From an uncultured Clostridia bacterium (lineage in GTDB: Bacteria > Bacillota > Clostridia > Oscillospirales > Acutalibacteraceae), in the NCBI GenBank assembly GCA_946186665.1, contig CAMHOE010000006.1:1-64000 (forward strand): DNA of 64,000 bases, read 5' to 3'. Position numbers and translations under genes: made by a program. Positions 44,268-52,646 of the stretch are shown in pieces (position 1 is the first letter of the stretch; the number at the start of each line of letters is the position of its first letter). The notes beneath the pieces are model-generated. The model was not told the DNA's origin. It saw only the letters and a program-made list of their open reading frames with translations, and searched no databases.

Positions 44268-46445
44268 TTATTCATTAGTGACAAGCTCGGTGTACGCTCC
44301 GCCAAGCTTCATAAGCTCATCGTGTGTACCACGCTCAACTACATTTCCGTGTTCCAGAACGATAATTTCATCACAGTCACGGATAGTCGAAAGTCTGTGT
44401 GCAATGACTATGCAGGTGATACCTCTGTCTTTAATGGACTTTACCACCTCATATTCTGTCTTTGCGTCAAGTGCCGAGGTTGCTTCATCAAGAATAATAA
44501 TTGATGGATCCTGTGCAAGTACACGGGCAATCTCCATTCGCTGACGCTGACCGCCGGAAAGATCACGTCCGCCCGGAGCAAGCTTGCAGTTGTAGCCGCC
44601 GTCTCTTGCCATAATGTCATCATGAAGCTGTGCGTCTCTTGCGGCAAGAATCACCTCATAATCCTCGATTGACTCATCCCACATAGTGATGTTTTCGGCT
44701 ATTGTTCCCTCAAAGAGGGTTATTTCCTGATCTACAATGGCTATCGAGCCTGTCATTACATCTCTCGGGTGCTGGGTTCTCGGCTTGCCATCAAAGAGTA
44801 TCTCGCCGCTCCACGGGTCATAAAGACCTGAGATCAGCTTTGAAAGCGTGGATTTTCCGCAGCCGGATGTTCCGACGAATGCAACTCTTCCGCCGGGCTT
44901 GATGTTCATTGTAAAGTCCTTGATAAGCGGATCGGAAAGCTTTGAATAGCCGAAGGTAACATTTTTAAGCTCCACATTTCCTCTGAGCTTTTTCAGTTTG
45001 ACATTATCATCAATGTTCTCTACGGCATTCGGATCAACGGGGTATTCCATTACATCCTCGACACGCTCCATCTGTGTACGCATTTCCTGCATGGTCTGTC
45101 CTGCGGAAACCAGCGACATTGCCGGAGCCATGAATGAACCAAGAAATCCCTGAAACATCTGTAATGCTCCAAGGGTAAACTCGCCCTGCATAACAAACCA
45201 TATACCGAGAACAAAGACAGCGTAATTTGCAACTGTTCCAAGAAAAGTCGGAATGATACCGAGGTAGTTATTGAGCTTTGCGGCTTTGACATCCTGTGCA
45301 TTGACGGATGCCTGATAGCCTGCCCATTTCTGGAAAAATCCTACCTCTGCGCCGCTTGCCTTTATCGTTTCTATCATTTCAACGCCTGCAACAGTCGTCG
45401 CTGAAAGCTTCGCACTGTCACGCTGCTTTACTCTTGTAATGTTGATACGCTTTTCAGAAATGTACCTTGACACGATTATATTCAGCACCAAAGTTGCAAT
45501 ACCTATAGCAGTCAGCATTATGCTCTGTCTTATCATAAGGACAAAATAGAATACCATCATTATCGTATTCAAACCGAGAGGGACAATAGTACTGATAATG
45601 GAATTTGCAATGCTTGCATTTGTGCCCTGACGGGACTGTATATCGCCAGCCATACGCTGACCGAAAAAGTCCATCGGCAGATGCAGCACCTTCCACATAT
45701 AGGTCGTGCTGCCGATCATGGACATTTTACCGTTTATTTTCAGACTGTATATAGTCTGCGCCCACTCGACTATTATCTGCACCAGAGCCAGAGCAGTCAT
45801 CACTCCGATGAAAGGATAGAGCCAGTCACGGTTTATTCCTGTAAGAAGCCTGTCCATGAATATCTTGGACATAACGGGATTGATGATACCGAAAAGCGAA
45901 CTGATTATCGTTGTCAGCATAACGAATGCCATAGCCGCCCCCGCACCAATAAGACGCTTTCTTGCAAATTCAAGGGTACTTTTTCGTTTACCGCTTGGCT
46001 CGAAGTTTTCGCCGGGGAAGATGTTAAGCGTAATTCCTGTAAAGGATTTGCTGAAATCCTCCATACCTACCTTGATGAAGCCCTTTGCCGGGTCGTTTAT
46101 GAGGGCATATTTTCCCTTGAAGCCGTTAAGCACCACGAAATGACGGAAATTCCAATGTATGATACAGGGGAATTTTCCTTTTTTACGCAGTATTTCCGGG
46201 GTTCGTGAAAACGCCTGCACCTTGAAGCCGTAGCTTTTTGCAGCTCTGGAAATGTTCTTTGCATTTGATCCGTCACGGGAAACTCCGCAGTCGGCTCTTA
46301 CCTGTTCAAGAGGTATCCATTTGTCATAGTATGCCATCACCATTGCAAGACATGCCGCACCACATTCAAGAGCTTCAAGCTGCATGATAACAGGTACTTT
46401 GGCAACACCTTTAGTAACAGGCTCTTTTATTTTCTTATTACTCAT
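44268..46445 (-). CDS. Peptidase-containing (C39) ABC exporter
   Basis: The 725-aa product has an N-terminal C39 peptidase with Cys28 in ALECGAACL, His102 in HFVVLNG and Asp118 in NDPAKG, then six membrane helices and an ATPase (VGTSGCGKST, DLSGGQRQRMEIARV, ILDEATSALD). Such PCATs cut leaders after Gly-Gly and export the core. The seven precursors here end their leader in VAGG, so they are its natural cargo. A start codon follows AAGGGGATAGCA. Confidence 0.95.
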   Translation of the reverse strand: MSNKKIKEPVTKGVAKVPVIMQLEALECGAACLAMVMAYYDKWIPLEQVRADCGVSRDGSNAKNISRAAKSYGFKVQAFSRTPEILRKKGKFPCIIHWNFRHFVVLNGFKGKYALINDPAKGFIKVGMEDFSKSFTGITLNIFPGENFEPSGKRKSTLEFARKRLIGAGAAMAFVMLTTIISSLFGIINPVMSKIFMDRLLTGINRDWLYPFIGVMTALALVQIIVEWAQTIYSLKINGKMSMIGSTTYMWKVLHLPMDFFGQRMAGDIQSRQGTNASIANSIISTIVPLGLNTIMMVFYFVLMIRQSIMLTAIGIATLVLNIIVSRYISEKRINITRVKQRDSAKLSATTVAGVEMIETIKASGAEVGFFQKWAGYQASVNAQDVKAAKLNNYLGIIPTFLGTVANYAVFVLGIWFVMQGEFTLGALQMFQGFLGSFMAPAMSLVSAGQTMQEMRTQMERVEDVMEYPVDPNAVENIDDNVKLKKLRGNVELKNVTFGYSKLSDPLIKDFTMNIKPGGRVAFVGTSGCGKSTLSKLISGLYDPWSGEILFDGKPRTQHPRDVMTGSIAIVDQEITLFEGTIAENITMWDESIEDYEVILAARDAQLHDDIMARDGGYNCKLAPGGRDLSGGQRQRMEIARVLAQDPSIIILDEATSALDAKTEYEVVKSIKDRGITCIVIAHRLSTIRDCDEIIVLEHGNVVERGTHDELMKLGGAYTELVTNE

Positions 46446-46456
46446 TTGCTATCCCC

Positions 46457-46879
46457 TTAATCAAACAGGAATTGTATCGGGTGAATGCTTTCGGTAACGA
46501 TCTTTACGTCATATTTACCGTCTGCTTTGCTGATCGGAGCATAAGCTACAGCCCTGCCGTAATCGTCTTTTTCCACAGTTGAAATAGTGTAGTTATCGGT
46601 GCCGATACGCACAGTCATTCCCGATGTGATCTCATTCCCTGCATTTTCTGTTACCATTATCACAGCCTGATTGTCCTTGATCTCTGCCACACCGTCAGCA
46701 AATGTTTCGAGTGTTCCTACGGTACTCCACACAAGCAGACCGCCAAGCAGTATGATGATAGCCGCAAACAGCGTCCATATTCCGGGGCTTGTCACCCTCA
46801 GATAATCGGTGAGCTGTTCGGGAGCCGTTATCCTTTCCAGTGCTTTTTGCCGGAAAATACCTGAATTTTGTTCAGCCAT
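46457..46879 (-). CDS. Short HlyD-like secretion protein (NHLM family type)
   Basis: The start is ATG 46879 after AGGAGG; an upstream ATG is within a terminator hairpin. The 140-aa product has one membrane helix (IWTLFAAIIILLGGLLVWST) and a short periplasmic biotinyl-lipoyl-like region (GVAEIKDNQAVIMVTENAG) with VRIGTDNYTISTV. A full HlyD adaptor is 350-450 aa with long helical hairpin; that part is missing, though NHLM-type proteins are often shortened in Gram-positive bacteria. Likely partner of the two exporters. Confidence 0.75.
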   Translation of the reverse strand: MAEQNSGIFRQKALERITAPEQLTDYLRVTSPGIWTLFAAIIILLGGLLVWSTVGTLETFADGVAEIKDNQAVIMVTENAGNEITSGMTVRIGTDNYTISTVEKDDYGRAVAYAPISKADGKYDVKIVTESIHPIQFLFD

Positions 46880-46915
46880 AATGACCTCCTGAATGAAAAT
46901 TTCGTTTTTTCTAAA

Positions 46916-46955
46916 ACGCAGAAAATCCTTCCGCATAAAACGGAAGGTTTTCTAA
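46916..46955 (-). terminator. Attenuator hairpin between precursor 5 and HlyD-like gene
   Basis: CCTTCCG pairs with CGGAAGG on the minus strand, with ATTTTC after it. Partial termination here would make more precursor mRNA than exporter mRNA. Confidence 0.6.
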
Positions 46956-46994
46956 TGAGAATTGCTCAGAAAAATATCTGCATACCATTAGTAT

Positions 46995-47345
46995 TTACTT
47001 GCAAAGAAAAGGTCCATATACCACATTGGCATAATCCCACGGCATATGTCCGGTGTAGTGCATCTGTCCGCACTTTGGGCATTTGAAAAACATTGCCATA
47101 ACCCAACCGTCATACCCGGCTTTGCTCTCGATATACTTTAGTGGGTTAGCTCCGCATTTTATGCATTTGTAACCTTTGGTGGTACCGCATCCCCCGGCTA
47201 CTGCCTCCAGCGCATCATCGGACAGTTCTACATCATTTTCCGCAAGAACGGTGTTAAACTCTTCTACAGTTTTACATTCCCGTATCTTTTCCTGCAATTC
47301 GGGAGACAACTCGCCGATGTACTTATCAAGTTCTTCTCTTCTCAT
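46995..47345 (-). CDS. Nif11-like leader peptide precursor 5 (zinc-ribbon-like core)
   Basis: A 116-aa precursor: leader MRREELDKYIGELSPELQEK to LSDDALEAVAGG, 52 aa. The core begins CGTTKGYKCIKCGANPLKYI and contains FFKCPKCGQMHYTG and a final LCK. It is almost the same as precursor 4 (GYKC, CPKCG, HYTG) although the two lie 7 kb apart. Ribosome site GGAGG. Confidence 0.88.
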   Translation of the reverse strand: MRREELDKYIGELSPELQEKIRECKTVEEFNTVLAENDVELSDDALEAVAGGCGTTKGYKCIKCGANPLKYIESKAGYDGWVMAMFFKCPKCGQMHYTGHMPWDYANVVYGPFLCK

Positions 47346-47434
47346 GTTGTGATCCTCCTAAAGAATACTTTAACTTAGTAACCGTTTTTTCAACATTGAT
47401 ATACTACATTCCGTTATAGCTGTGGCATCCGCTC

Positions 47435-47827
47435 TTATTCACAATACCTGAAGGTGTAATTATTCTTCAGATAATTGTATTGTGCTTCTGTCAGTTCAAG
47501 GTTGCCCGGCGAATGCTTATGACCTATATACTTTACGTTTCCGCCGCATTTTGTGCACTTGCTCTTTTCAATGCAATAAACATATATGCCATCCAGGTAC
47601 GGTTCTCCGGTTCCATTGTCGATAAACCACCACTTTTCTGCCACAGCGTTTGAGTGATCACACCCTCCGCATCCGCCTGCAACTGCTTCAAGAGCATCAT
47701 TGCTCAGTTCCACATCGTTCTCAGCAAGCAGGGCATTAAGCTCCTTCATATCCTTGCATGCCCTTGCTTTCTCCTGCAATTCGGGTGAAAGCTCACCGAT
47801 GTACTTTTCAAGCTCTTCATTTTTCAT
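47435..47827 (-). CDS. Nif11-like leader peptide precursor 6
   Basis: A 130-aa precursor: leader MKNEELEKYIGELSPELQEK to LSNDALEAVAGG. The core starts CGGCDHSNAVAEKWWF, then VYCIEKSKCTKCGGNVKYIG and a tail ending TFRYCE. It has two CxxC pairs plus isolated Cys, but diverges from the other cores in sequence. Strong AGGAGG site. Lies directly downstream of the radical SAM gene. Confidence 0.85.
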   Translation of the reverse strand: MKNEELEKYIGELSPELQEKARACKDMKELNALLAENDVELSNDALEAVAGGCGGCDHSNAVAEKWWFIDNGTGEPYLDGIYVYCIEKSKCTKCGGNVKYIGHKHSPGNLELTEAQYNYLKNNYTFRYCE

Positions 47828-47865
47828 GATGATTACCTCCTGATATTATAAATTATGATTTTTTA

Positions 47866-49254
47866 TTATTTCACTATTTCCGTGAGATTTAGCCAACCAT
47901 CCATTGCCTTTACGCACTTTTCATACCATCCGTTTTCATAGAACAGGCATTTTGTAAGGTCAGCACCTCGTTTGTCACCCGAAAACAGCCATCCCAGTGC
48001 CGGACAGCCGCCGCAGCACCAACGGAAATATTTGCACTCGTCACACTTTTTGTTTGCCTTTCGGAATTTGTGCAGATTCGTGCAGACCTCCGTCAGATAA
48101 TCGCTGCCGGTTAGAAGCTCTTTGAGAGGTGTTTCGCCTAAATTGCCGAGATGTATGCCGTGTTCCTCATAATATCCCGACATTTGCAGGCATGGGACAA
48201 CATCCTTGCTTGAAGTAACGCCGATAAGTCCCCGTGTTCCCTTGCAGATGGGGTCGGTAGCCTTATATTCGCCGCTCGGACACCTGACGGGTTCTAACTG
48301 ATAGCTTCTGCTCCTTGGGTGAAGCTGCATAAACTGCCATATCATGATCTCCATCTTCATATCTGTGTTTTTATACTTTTCGGCAAAGTCAAGCATTTCC
48401 TGATAATATTCTTCAATGCCGAGACAGCTGTCCGGAGCATTGTCATTCCAGCGGGGCGCCTCCGTAGTTCGGATAAGCCTTGTTGTTGAAACGCCCATGC
48501 TGTCAAGCTTCTCGACGGTGGGAAAAATCGTATGAAGATTGCGGCGGTGTACCTGGGTCTGTGCCATTACCCTGAAGCCGTTGTCTATACAAAGCTGCAT
48601 TGCTGCAAGTGTGCGCTGCTCTGCGCCCTTTCTGTCTCTCATCCAGTCGTGGCAGCCGATACCGTCAAAGGATATCTTGATAAGCGGATAACAGCCTATT
48701 TCGGCAAACTCGTCCAGCACCTTCTGATTTATGAAATAACCGTTGGTGTTCAGCTCCTCAATAAACATATCCTTTCTGTATATCTCACGGACTATATCCA
48801 TAAATTTCGGGTGAACCATAGGCTCGCCGCCGGTTATCGTAAAGGACTGTATTCCGCATTCCTGTGCCTGTTTCAGCAGATCGACTGCATCCTCATACGA
48901 CCACTCGGTCATGATCGGTGCGTTATCCGCTGCATTGAAGCAGTGCAGACAGTTATAATTGCACTTTCCAGTTATCATGATGTTCATCTTCGGGAAATAT
49001 CGGTGCTCATAGCTTTTGTGCTTTGACCACTCGCAGGGGTGATCTCCCTGACTGCATTTTTCGATAAACCCACGCAGTTCAAGATCATTTGCAAGGCTGC
49101 TTTCGGGTATATCGTGTTCGCCGTCGCAGAGCAGGAGGAGGTCAAACTCCTCCTTGTCCAGTCCCTTTGCAAAGCCATCGTTTTTCAGATAGTATGCCCT
49201 CGGAATGAATTTCCAGCTTCTGAGAGCAATGTTTTCGTTTAATCTGTAATACAT
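47866..49254 (-). CDS. Radical SAM/SPASM peptide maturase
   Basis: The 462-aa product has the radical SAM cluster motif CNYNCLHC (Cys98, Cys102, Cys105), ITGGEP (~145), and a C-terminal SPASM region with multiple auxiliary-cluster cysteines (CPSGEYKATDPICKG, PCLQM, CDECKYFRWCCGGCPA, CLFYENGW). The N-terminal ~85 residues resemble a peptide-recognition (PqqD-like) region. It is placed between precursors 6 and 7, so it probably modifies their cores, for instance by thioether formation or Cys/Tyr chemistry. Which residues are modified cannot be read from sequence. Confidence 0.92.
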   Translation of the reverse strand: MYYRLNENIALRSWKFIPRAYYLKNDGFAKGLDKEEFDLLLLCDGEHDIPESSLANDLELRGFIEKCSQGDHPCEWSKHKSYEHRYFPKMNIMITGKCNYNCLHCFNAADNAPIMTEWSYEDAVDLLKQAQECGIQSFTITGGEPMVHPKFMDIVREIYRKDMFIEELNTNGYFINQKVLDEFAEIGCYPLIKISFDGIGCHDWMRDRKGAEQRTLAAMQLCIDNGFRVMAQTQVHRRNLHTIFPTVEKLDSMGVSTTRLIRTTEAPRWNDNAPDSCLGIEEYYQEMLDFAEKYKNTDMKMEIMIWQFMQLHPRSRSYQLEPVRCPSGEYKATDPICKGTRGLIGVTSSKDVVPCLQMSGYYEEHGIHLGNLGETPLKELLTGSDYLTEVCTNLHKFRKANKKCDECKYFRWCCGGCPALGWLFSGDKRGADLTKCLFYENGWYEKCVKAMDGWLNLTEIVK

Positions 49255-49280
49255 TTTTATTATGTTTCCTTAATCTGACA

Positions 49281-49535
49281 TTACTTTTTACATTTTGGAC
49301 AAACCCAGCCTTCCCACTCACGCAGCTGTTTCCATTCCTTTTTAGTGCCGCATTTATCGCAGGTCGGCGGTGTTCCGCAGCCGCCTGCAACTGCCTGTAA
49401 AGCGTCCTCGCTCAGCTCTACATCGTTCTCTGCCAACAGGACACTCAGCTCTTTCATATCTTTGCACTCTCTTGCTTTTTCCTGCAATTCAAGTGAAAGC
49501 TCGCCTATGTACTTTTCAAGTTCTTCTCTTTTCAT
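49281..49535 (-). CDS. Nif11-like leader peptide precursor 7 (shortest core)
   Basis: An 84-aa precursor: leader MKREELEKYIGELSLELQEK to LSEDALQAVAGG (52 aa) and a 32-aa core starting CGTPPTCDKCGTKKEW and ending GWVCPKCKK. Two CxxC knuckles separated by about 17 residues form a minimal zinc-ribbon pattern. Good ribosome site (AGAGGAG). Immediately upstream of the radical SAM gene. Confidence 0.88.
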   Translation of the reverse strand: MKREELEKYIGELSLELQEKARECKDMKELSVLLAENDVELSEDALQAVAGGCGTPPTCDKCGTKKEWKQLREWEGWVCPKCKK

Positions 49536-49591
49536 GGTAAAAATCTCCTCTGAAATAAAATTTAAAAAATATAAACTCCCGGTTGGGAATA

Positions 49592-50803
49592 TTATACATA
49601 TCCTGCAGCTTGATTCAGATAATCAAGCTGATACTGAAATGCCGCCTTCAGCATTTCAATGTACTGCTTCGGAATATCCTCACAGATGCTCAGCATATTT
49701 TCTATGTCATTCTCAAAGCCCTCTAACTTTTGCGGGTTATACCAACTGAAATCCCAATCCTTGTGTATCAGGGTAGAGTGGAACAGCATCATAATAAATA
49801 CCGTTTTCGTTGATTCGATAGCGTATTCGGCACAGGAGTACCTGCCGTTTTCTATCGGTTCTCCGAAGCTGCCGAAGGAGCGTCCTCTGTCGAAAAGAGG
49901 TGCGGCTTTCAGCTTCATTGTTTTCAGGTCACGAATAAACCCGAAATTATTAAGATGGCAGTCCCCGGCAAGTGAAAGATTAAACGCTGCGGCAAGCTTT
50001 GCATAGTACGCTTTTATATTTTCTATGCCGGACTCTTCAAGGGTTTGTGTAAACCTTTTCAAAAGCTCTTCATCCTTTGATATATATTTGAATGTATCGG
50101 CACAGTAATCTCCCATCATTGCAAGAACATCCTGAGCCGGAACAAATTCCTCACCACTTCTTACCATTCCACGGCAGGCAATATAGCTTTCTCCGGCAAA
50201 TTCGCAGCGTGTATATGCAACATAATCGTCCTTTTCAAGAAGCCTTTCAGTCAGCCTTGCGGAAAGCAGCTCCGACTGCTCGATGAATTTCGATGTACCT
50301 GCCTCTGATTTAAGAAGCATAGGCGAACCGTCGATGCGTATCCAAGCCTTTTTTGAAATGCCGCCAAGGGTGCAGTCCGGTGTGTATGGGTCAGCCTTAG
50401 CAAGAGCCTCATAGTCACGGCGAAGTATCGCTTCACCGAAGGATGTATCAAATTCTCTGTCAAAGCAGCCGACATCCTTCCATTTCAGTCCTGAACCCGA
50501 AGGACGATACCAGTAATGGTCTGAAAGCGACAGCCCCAGCGAACGCAGGGAGAGTGCTATATTGTCGCTGACACCTGCCGCCGCAAAAATATCCTTTGCA
50601 TCGCTCCTTGCCCAGTTGATGGTACGGCTGCGAAGGAAAGCCCCCAGATCATAATTCAGCATTTCTGTATTCTGAGCGTGTCGGCTGAAATGCAATGGAG
50701 CATATTCAAATTCGTCAAGCAGCCTGATGATATTTATGCTGCCCCCGTCATATGTTTTAAATTCCAGAATCTCGTGTTCTGCATTCATAAGTGTGTACTT
50801 CAT
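49592..50803 (-). CDS. HipA-fold kinase-like protein
   Basis: The 403-aa product carries the HipA C-terminal kinase pattern: LGGISKKAWIRIDG (~165), a catalytic loop LAGDCHLNNFGFI (~290, H-x-x-N) and metal-site APLFDRGRSFG. HipB and a HipA N-terminal gating domain are not seen. HipA-like proteins are Ser/Thr kinases; in a peptide-maturation operon it may phosphorylate precursor peptides, confer immunity, or act as a toxin-like controller. Sits between precursor 7 and the HExxH protein gene. Confidence 0.82.
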   Translation of the reverse strand: MKYTLMNAEHEILEFKTYDGGSINIIRLLDEFEYAPLHFSRHAQNTEMLNYDLGAFLRSRTINWARSDAKDIFAAAGVSDNIALSLRSLGLSLSDHYWYRPSGSGLKWKDVGCFDREFDTSFGEAILRRDYEALAKADPYTPDCTLGGISKKAWIRIDGSPMLLKSEAGTSKFIEQSELLSARLTERLLEKDDYVAYTRCEFAGESYIACRGMVRSGEEFVPAQDVLAMMGDYCADTFKYISKDEELLKRFTQTLEESGIENIKAYYAKLAAAFNLSLAGDCHLNNFGFIRDLKTMKLKAAPLFDRGRSFGSFGEPIENGRYSCAEYAIESTKTVFIMMLFHSTLIHKDWDFSWYNPQKLEGFENDIENMLSICEDIPKQYIEMLKAAFQYQLDYLNQAAGYV

Positions 50804-50831
50804 GCTGTTCTCCTTTTAAGAGAAAATATAG

Positions 50832-51680
50832 TCAAAGAGCAATAAATCCCTCAAATCCCATTCTGCACATTTGCCTGATGCGTTCATCTGTTGACATTGC
50901 CTTGAAGCTGTCTGTCTTTGACCATCTTTCCAGACCGTCCGCCGACAGCACCGCAAGTTCCGAAACCGCTTTGCGTACATTTTCGGGCAGGTCTTTTGTG
51001 TAAAACATGAGTCTGCTGCCGCTGCCCTCTATGATACCCAAAAATTTCAGGAACCATTCCGACTTATAGAAGCCGAATGTCTCATACATTCCGATAAAGT
51101 CAGCCATGATCTCATCATGCAGGATATTGTTTGAAATGCCGTAGGTCTGCTTTGTAAAGTAATGCGTGCATTCGTGAGCCTGACGCAGCAAAAGGGACTT
51201 TTCGCACCAGTCTGTTTCATCGCTCATCCCAAGCTCTGATGACGGAACATTGCTGTATGGCTTGGAGGAAAGAATAATAAAGCGGGTCGTTTTGCCTGAA
51301 ATGAAAGATGCGCCCGTTTTTTCGATACCTTCAGGGCGGATTCCTTTGTAGGCGATATTAGTGACAAGCTGCTCGAAATCCGCAGTATCACGCACAGATA
51401 TGATCGGTATTTTTCCGGCAAAGGAATCATAGATACTGATGTCAAGCGTATCAGGCGAAGCAAAAGCAACAGGACGCTTCGGACATATTTTTTGGTTTAT
51501 AGCTTTGTCAGCACCGAAAATTTTCGCATAGCTTACTATCTTTTCCCACATTGCAAGAAACCCGGAATTGTTTTCGGTTATTTCTTCGGCATTATCAAAG
51601 CGGTTTCGGGTGTATTTTGTAAAAAACATTTGTTCTTCCCTGTTAAGGTTAGATTTTACGGTAATATCCTTCAGTGTCAT
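50832..51680 (-). CDS. HExxH putative zinc metallopeptidase
   Basis: The 282-aa product has HECTH at residues 169-173, with E190/D194 (HDEIMADFIG) as candidate third ligand, a gluzincin-like arrangement. No signal peptide or membrane helix. Other motifs are not recognised; it resembles the group often annotated DUF7005. Its place upstream of HipA-like and precursor genes suggests a second, cytoplasmic cut of the peptides, or immunity. The family assignment is by motif only. Confidence 0.7.
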   Translation of the reverse strand: MTLKDITVKSNLNREEQMFFTKYTRNRFDNAEEITENNSGFLAMWEKIVSYAKIFGADKAINQKICPKRPVAFASPDTLDISIYDSFAGKIPIISVRDTADFEQLVTNIAYKGIRPEGIEKTGASFISGKTTRFIILSSKPYSNVPSSELGMSDETDWCEKSLLLRQAHECTHYFTKQTYGISNNILHDEIMADFIGMYETFGFYKSEWFLKFLGIIEGSGSRLMFYTKDLPENVRKAVSELAVLSADGLERWSKTDSFKAMSTDERIRQMCRMGFEGFIAL

Positions 51681-51797
51681 AACATCATTCCTTTATCTTT
51701 TGTTTTTGTGCAGCTTGAATTGTGTTATACTGTATGATAAAATAATAGTCATACCTGTTGTAAAGGAAAAATTATGATGCAGTAGGAGGGCTTTTCG

Positions 51798-52094
51798 ATG
51801 GATATCAAAATGACAAAAAACGACAAAGAGCTTACGGTAGTAATTGTAGGCAGACTGGATACACTTACCGCTCCTGATCTTGAGGATAAGCTGGAAGAAG
51901 AGCTTGACGGAGCAGAAAGGCTTATATTTGATCTCGGTGAACTGGAATATATTTCAAGTGCCGGACTTCGTGTGCTTTTAGGAGCATACAAAATGATGGA
52001 CGAAATGGGCGGTATGCTTATCCGCAATGTAACAGAGCCTGTTATGGAAGTTTTTGAGGTGACAGGTTTTTCTGATGTCCTTGATATTGAATGA
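51798..52094 (+). CDS. STAS-domain anti-sigma-factor antagonist
   Basis: The 98-aa product has the STAS fold with LEYISSAGLRVLLGAY, containing the conserved phosphorylatable Ser of RsbV/SpoIIAA. Dephosphorylated forms bind an RsbW-like kinase and free its partner. It stands alone on the plus strand, divergent from the peptide operon, with site GGAGGG, and is closely related to the STAS protein at 56987. It lies inside the presumed leader of the minus-strand operon. Confidence 0.9.
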   Translation: MDIKMTKNDKELTVVIVGRLDTLTAPDLEDKLEEELDGAERLIFDLGELEYISSAGLRVLLGAYKMMDEMGGMLIRNVTEPVMEVFEVTGFSDVLDIE

Positions 52095-52104
52095 TCAGAT
52101 TGTT

Positions 52105-52146
52105 CCCCTGAACCATTATTCCTTATGGTTCAGGGGAATGTTTTTA
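52105..52146 (+). terminator. Terminator of the STAS gene
   Basis: CCCCTGAACCAT pairs perfectly with ATGGTTCAGGGG and is followed by AATGTTTTTATT on the plus strand. On the minus strand no T run follows, so it need not stop leftward transcription. Confidence 0.85.
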
Positions 52147-52278
52147 TTCACAAAAAACATAGACCTTGTTACTATGTAAAGCTTTTACTGTGTCATATCC
52201 CCGCCCATATAACATCATCATATGAAGCATGACCGGAGCAGTAATAATATATTTATCCTGCGATGCACTATCTCCCAT
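52144..52278 (-). pseudogene. Relic of the histidine kinase 5' end
   Basis: Read on the minus strand, GGGAGATAGTGCATCGCAGG and the following codons (QDKYIITAPVMLH) align with the start of the sensor kinase gene (LQEQYIILAPIVLQ), including its ribosome site and ~50-bp leader; the TTG start has become TCG. After about 14 codons homology ends and the frame continues to a stop (YGRGYDTVKALHSNKVYVF). An ATG in frame at 52278 opens 44 codons without ribosome site. A duplicated fragment of the HK locus. Confidence 0.6.
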
Positions 52279-52304
52279 TGATTTACAGTAATTTAGTGTT
52301 ATAT

Positions 52305-52340
52305 ATGATAACATCCCTTGTCCAACAAATGTCCAACAAA
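52305..52340 (-). promoter_or_regulatory. Tandem 11-mer activator-type promoter, copy C
   Basis: Minus strand: TTTGTTGGACA at 52340-52330 and 52329-52319, 8 bp, TATCAT at 52310-52305. It points toward the peptide/exporter operon starting at 51680, across the plus-strand STAS gene. Confidence 0.75.
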
Positions 52341-52524
52341 TCAGGAAGAAAAAAACAAATTCAGCACTTTAAACAAATAGCCAGAGGTTTATATAGTAAT
52401 AATAATCATACCGATTATTGAAAATATTTAGTCATATTGTTTGTTTTGTTCATTATTCTGCTTAATAAGCTTTTAAAATTGTAAAGATCAACAAATAATT
52501 TTGTATCAACGTAAACCGCCATTT

Positions 52525-52560
52525 TTTGTTGGACATTTGTTGGACAAGGGGTGCTACAAT
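52525..52560 (+). promoter_or_regulatory. Tandem 11-mer activator-type promoter, copy D
   Basis: TTTGTTGGACA at 52525-52535 and 52536-52546, 8 bp, TACAAT at 52555-52560. Same architecture as copies A-C. It drives the VanY-like to STAS-kinase operon. Confidence 0.8.
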
Positions 52561-52646
52561 TAATTTTTAATCGAGTATCCATAGTTTAATATCTTTGGAT
52601 ACTATCTATCGTGCTTCATATTTATAACAAAGAAAGGAAAACTAAA

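Larger units (their letters stand above)
52095..52646. other. Regulatory spacer between STAS gene and VanY-like gene
   Basis: This 552-bp spacer holds, in order, the STAS terminator, the kinase relic, promoter copy C (minus) and promoter copy D (plus). No complete gene. The AT-rich 180 bp between copies C and D has no further motif I can name. Confidence 0.7.

Noticed and set aside
37827..49535. Lanthipeptide cluster with Nif11 leaders
   Set aside because: No LanM, LanB/C or other dehydratase/cyclase gene is in the window and the cores are not Ser/Thr-rich next to Cys; a radical SAM enzyme is present instead.
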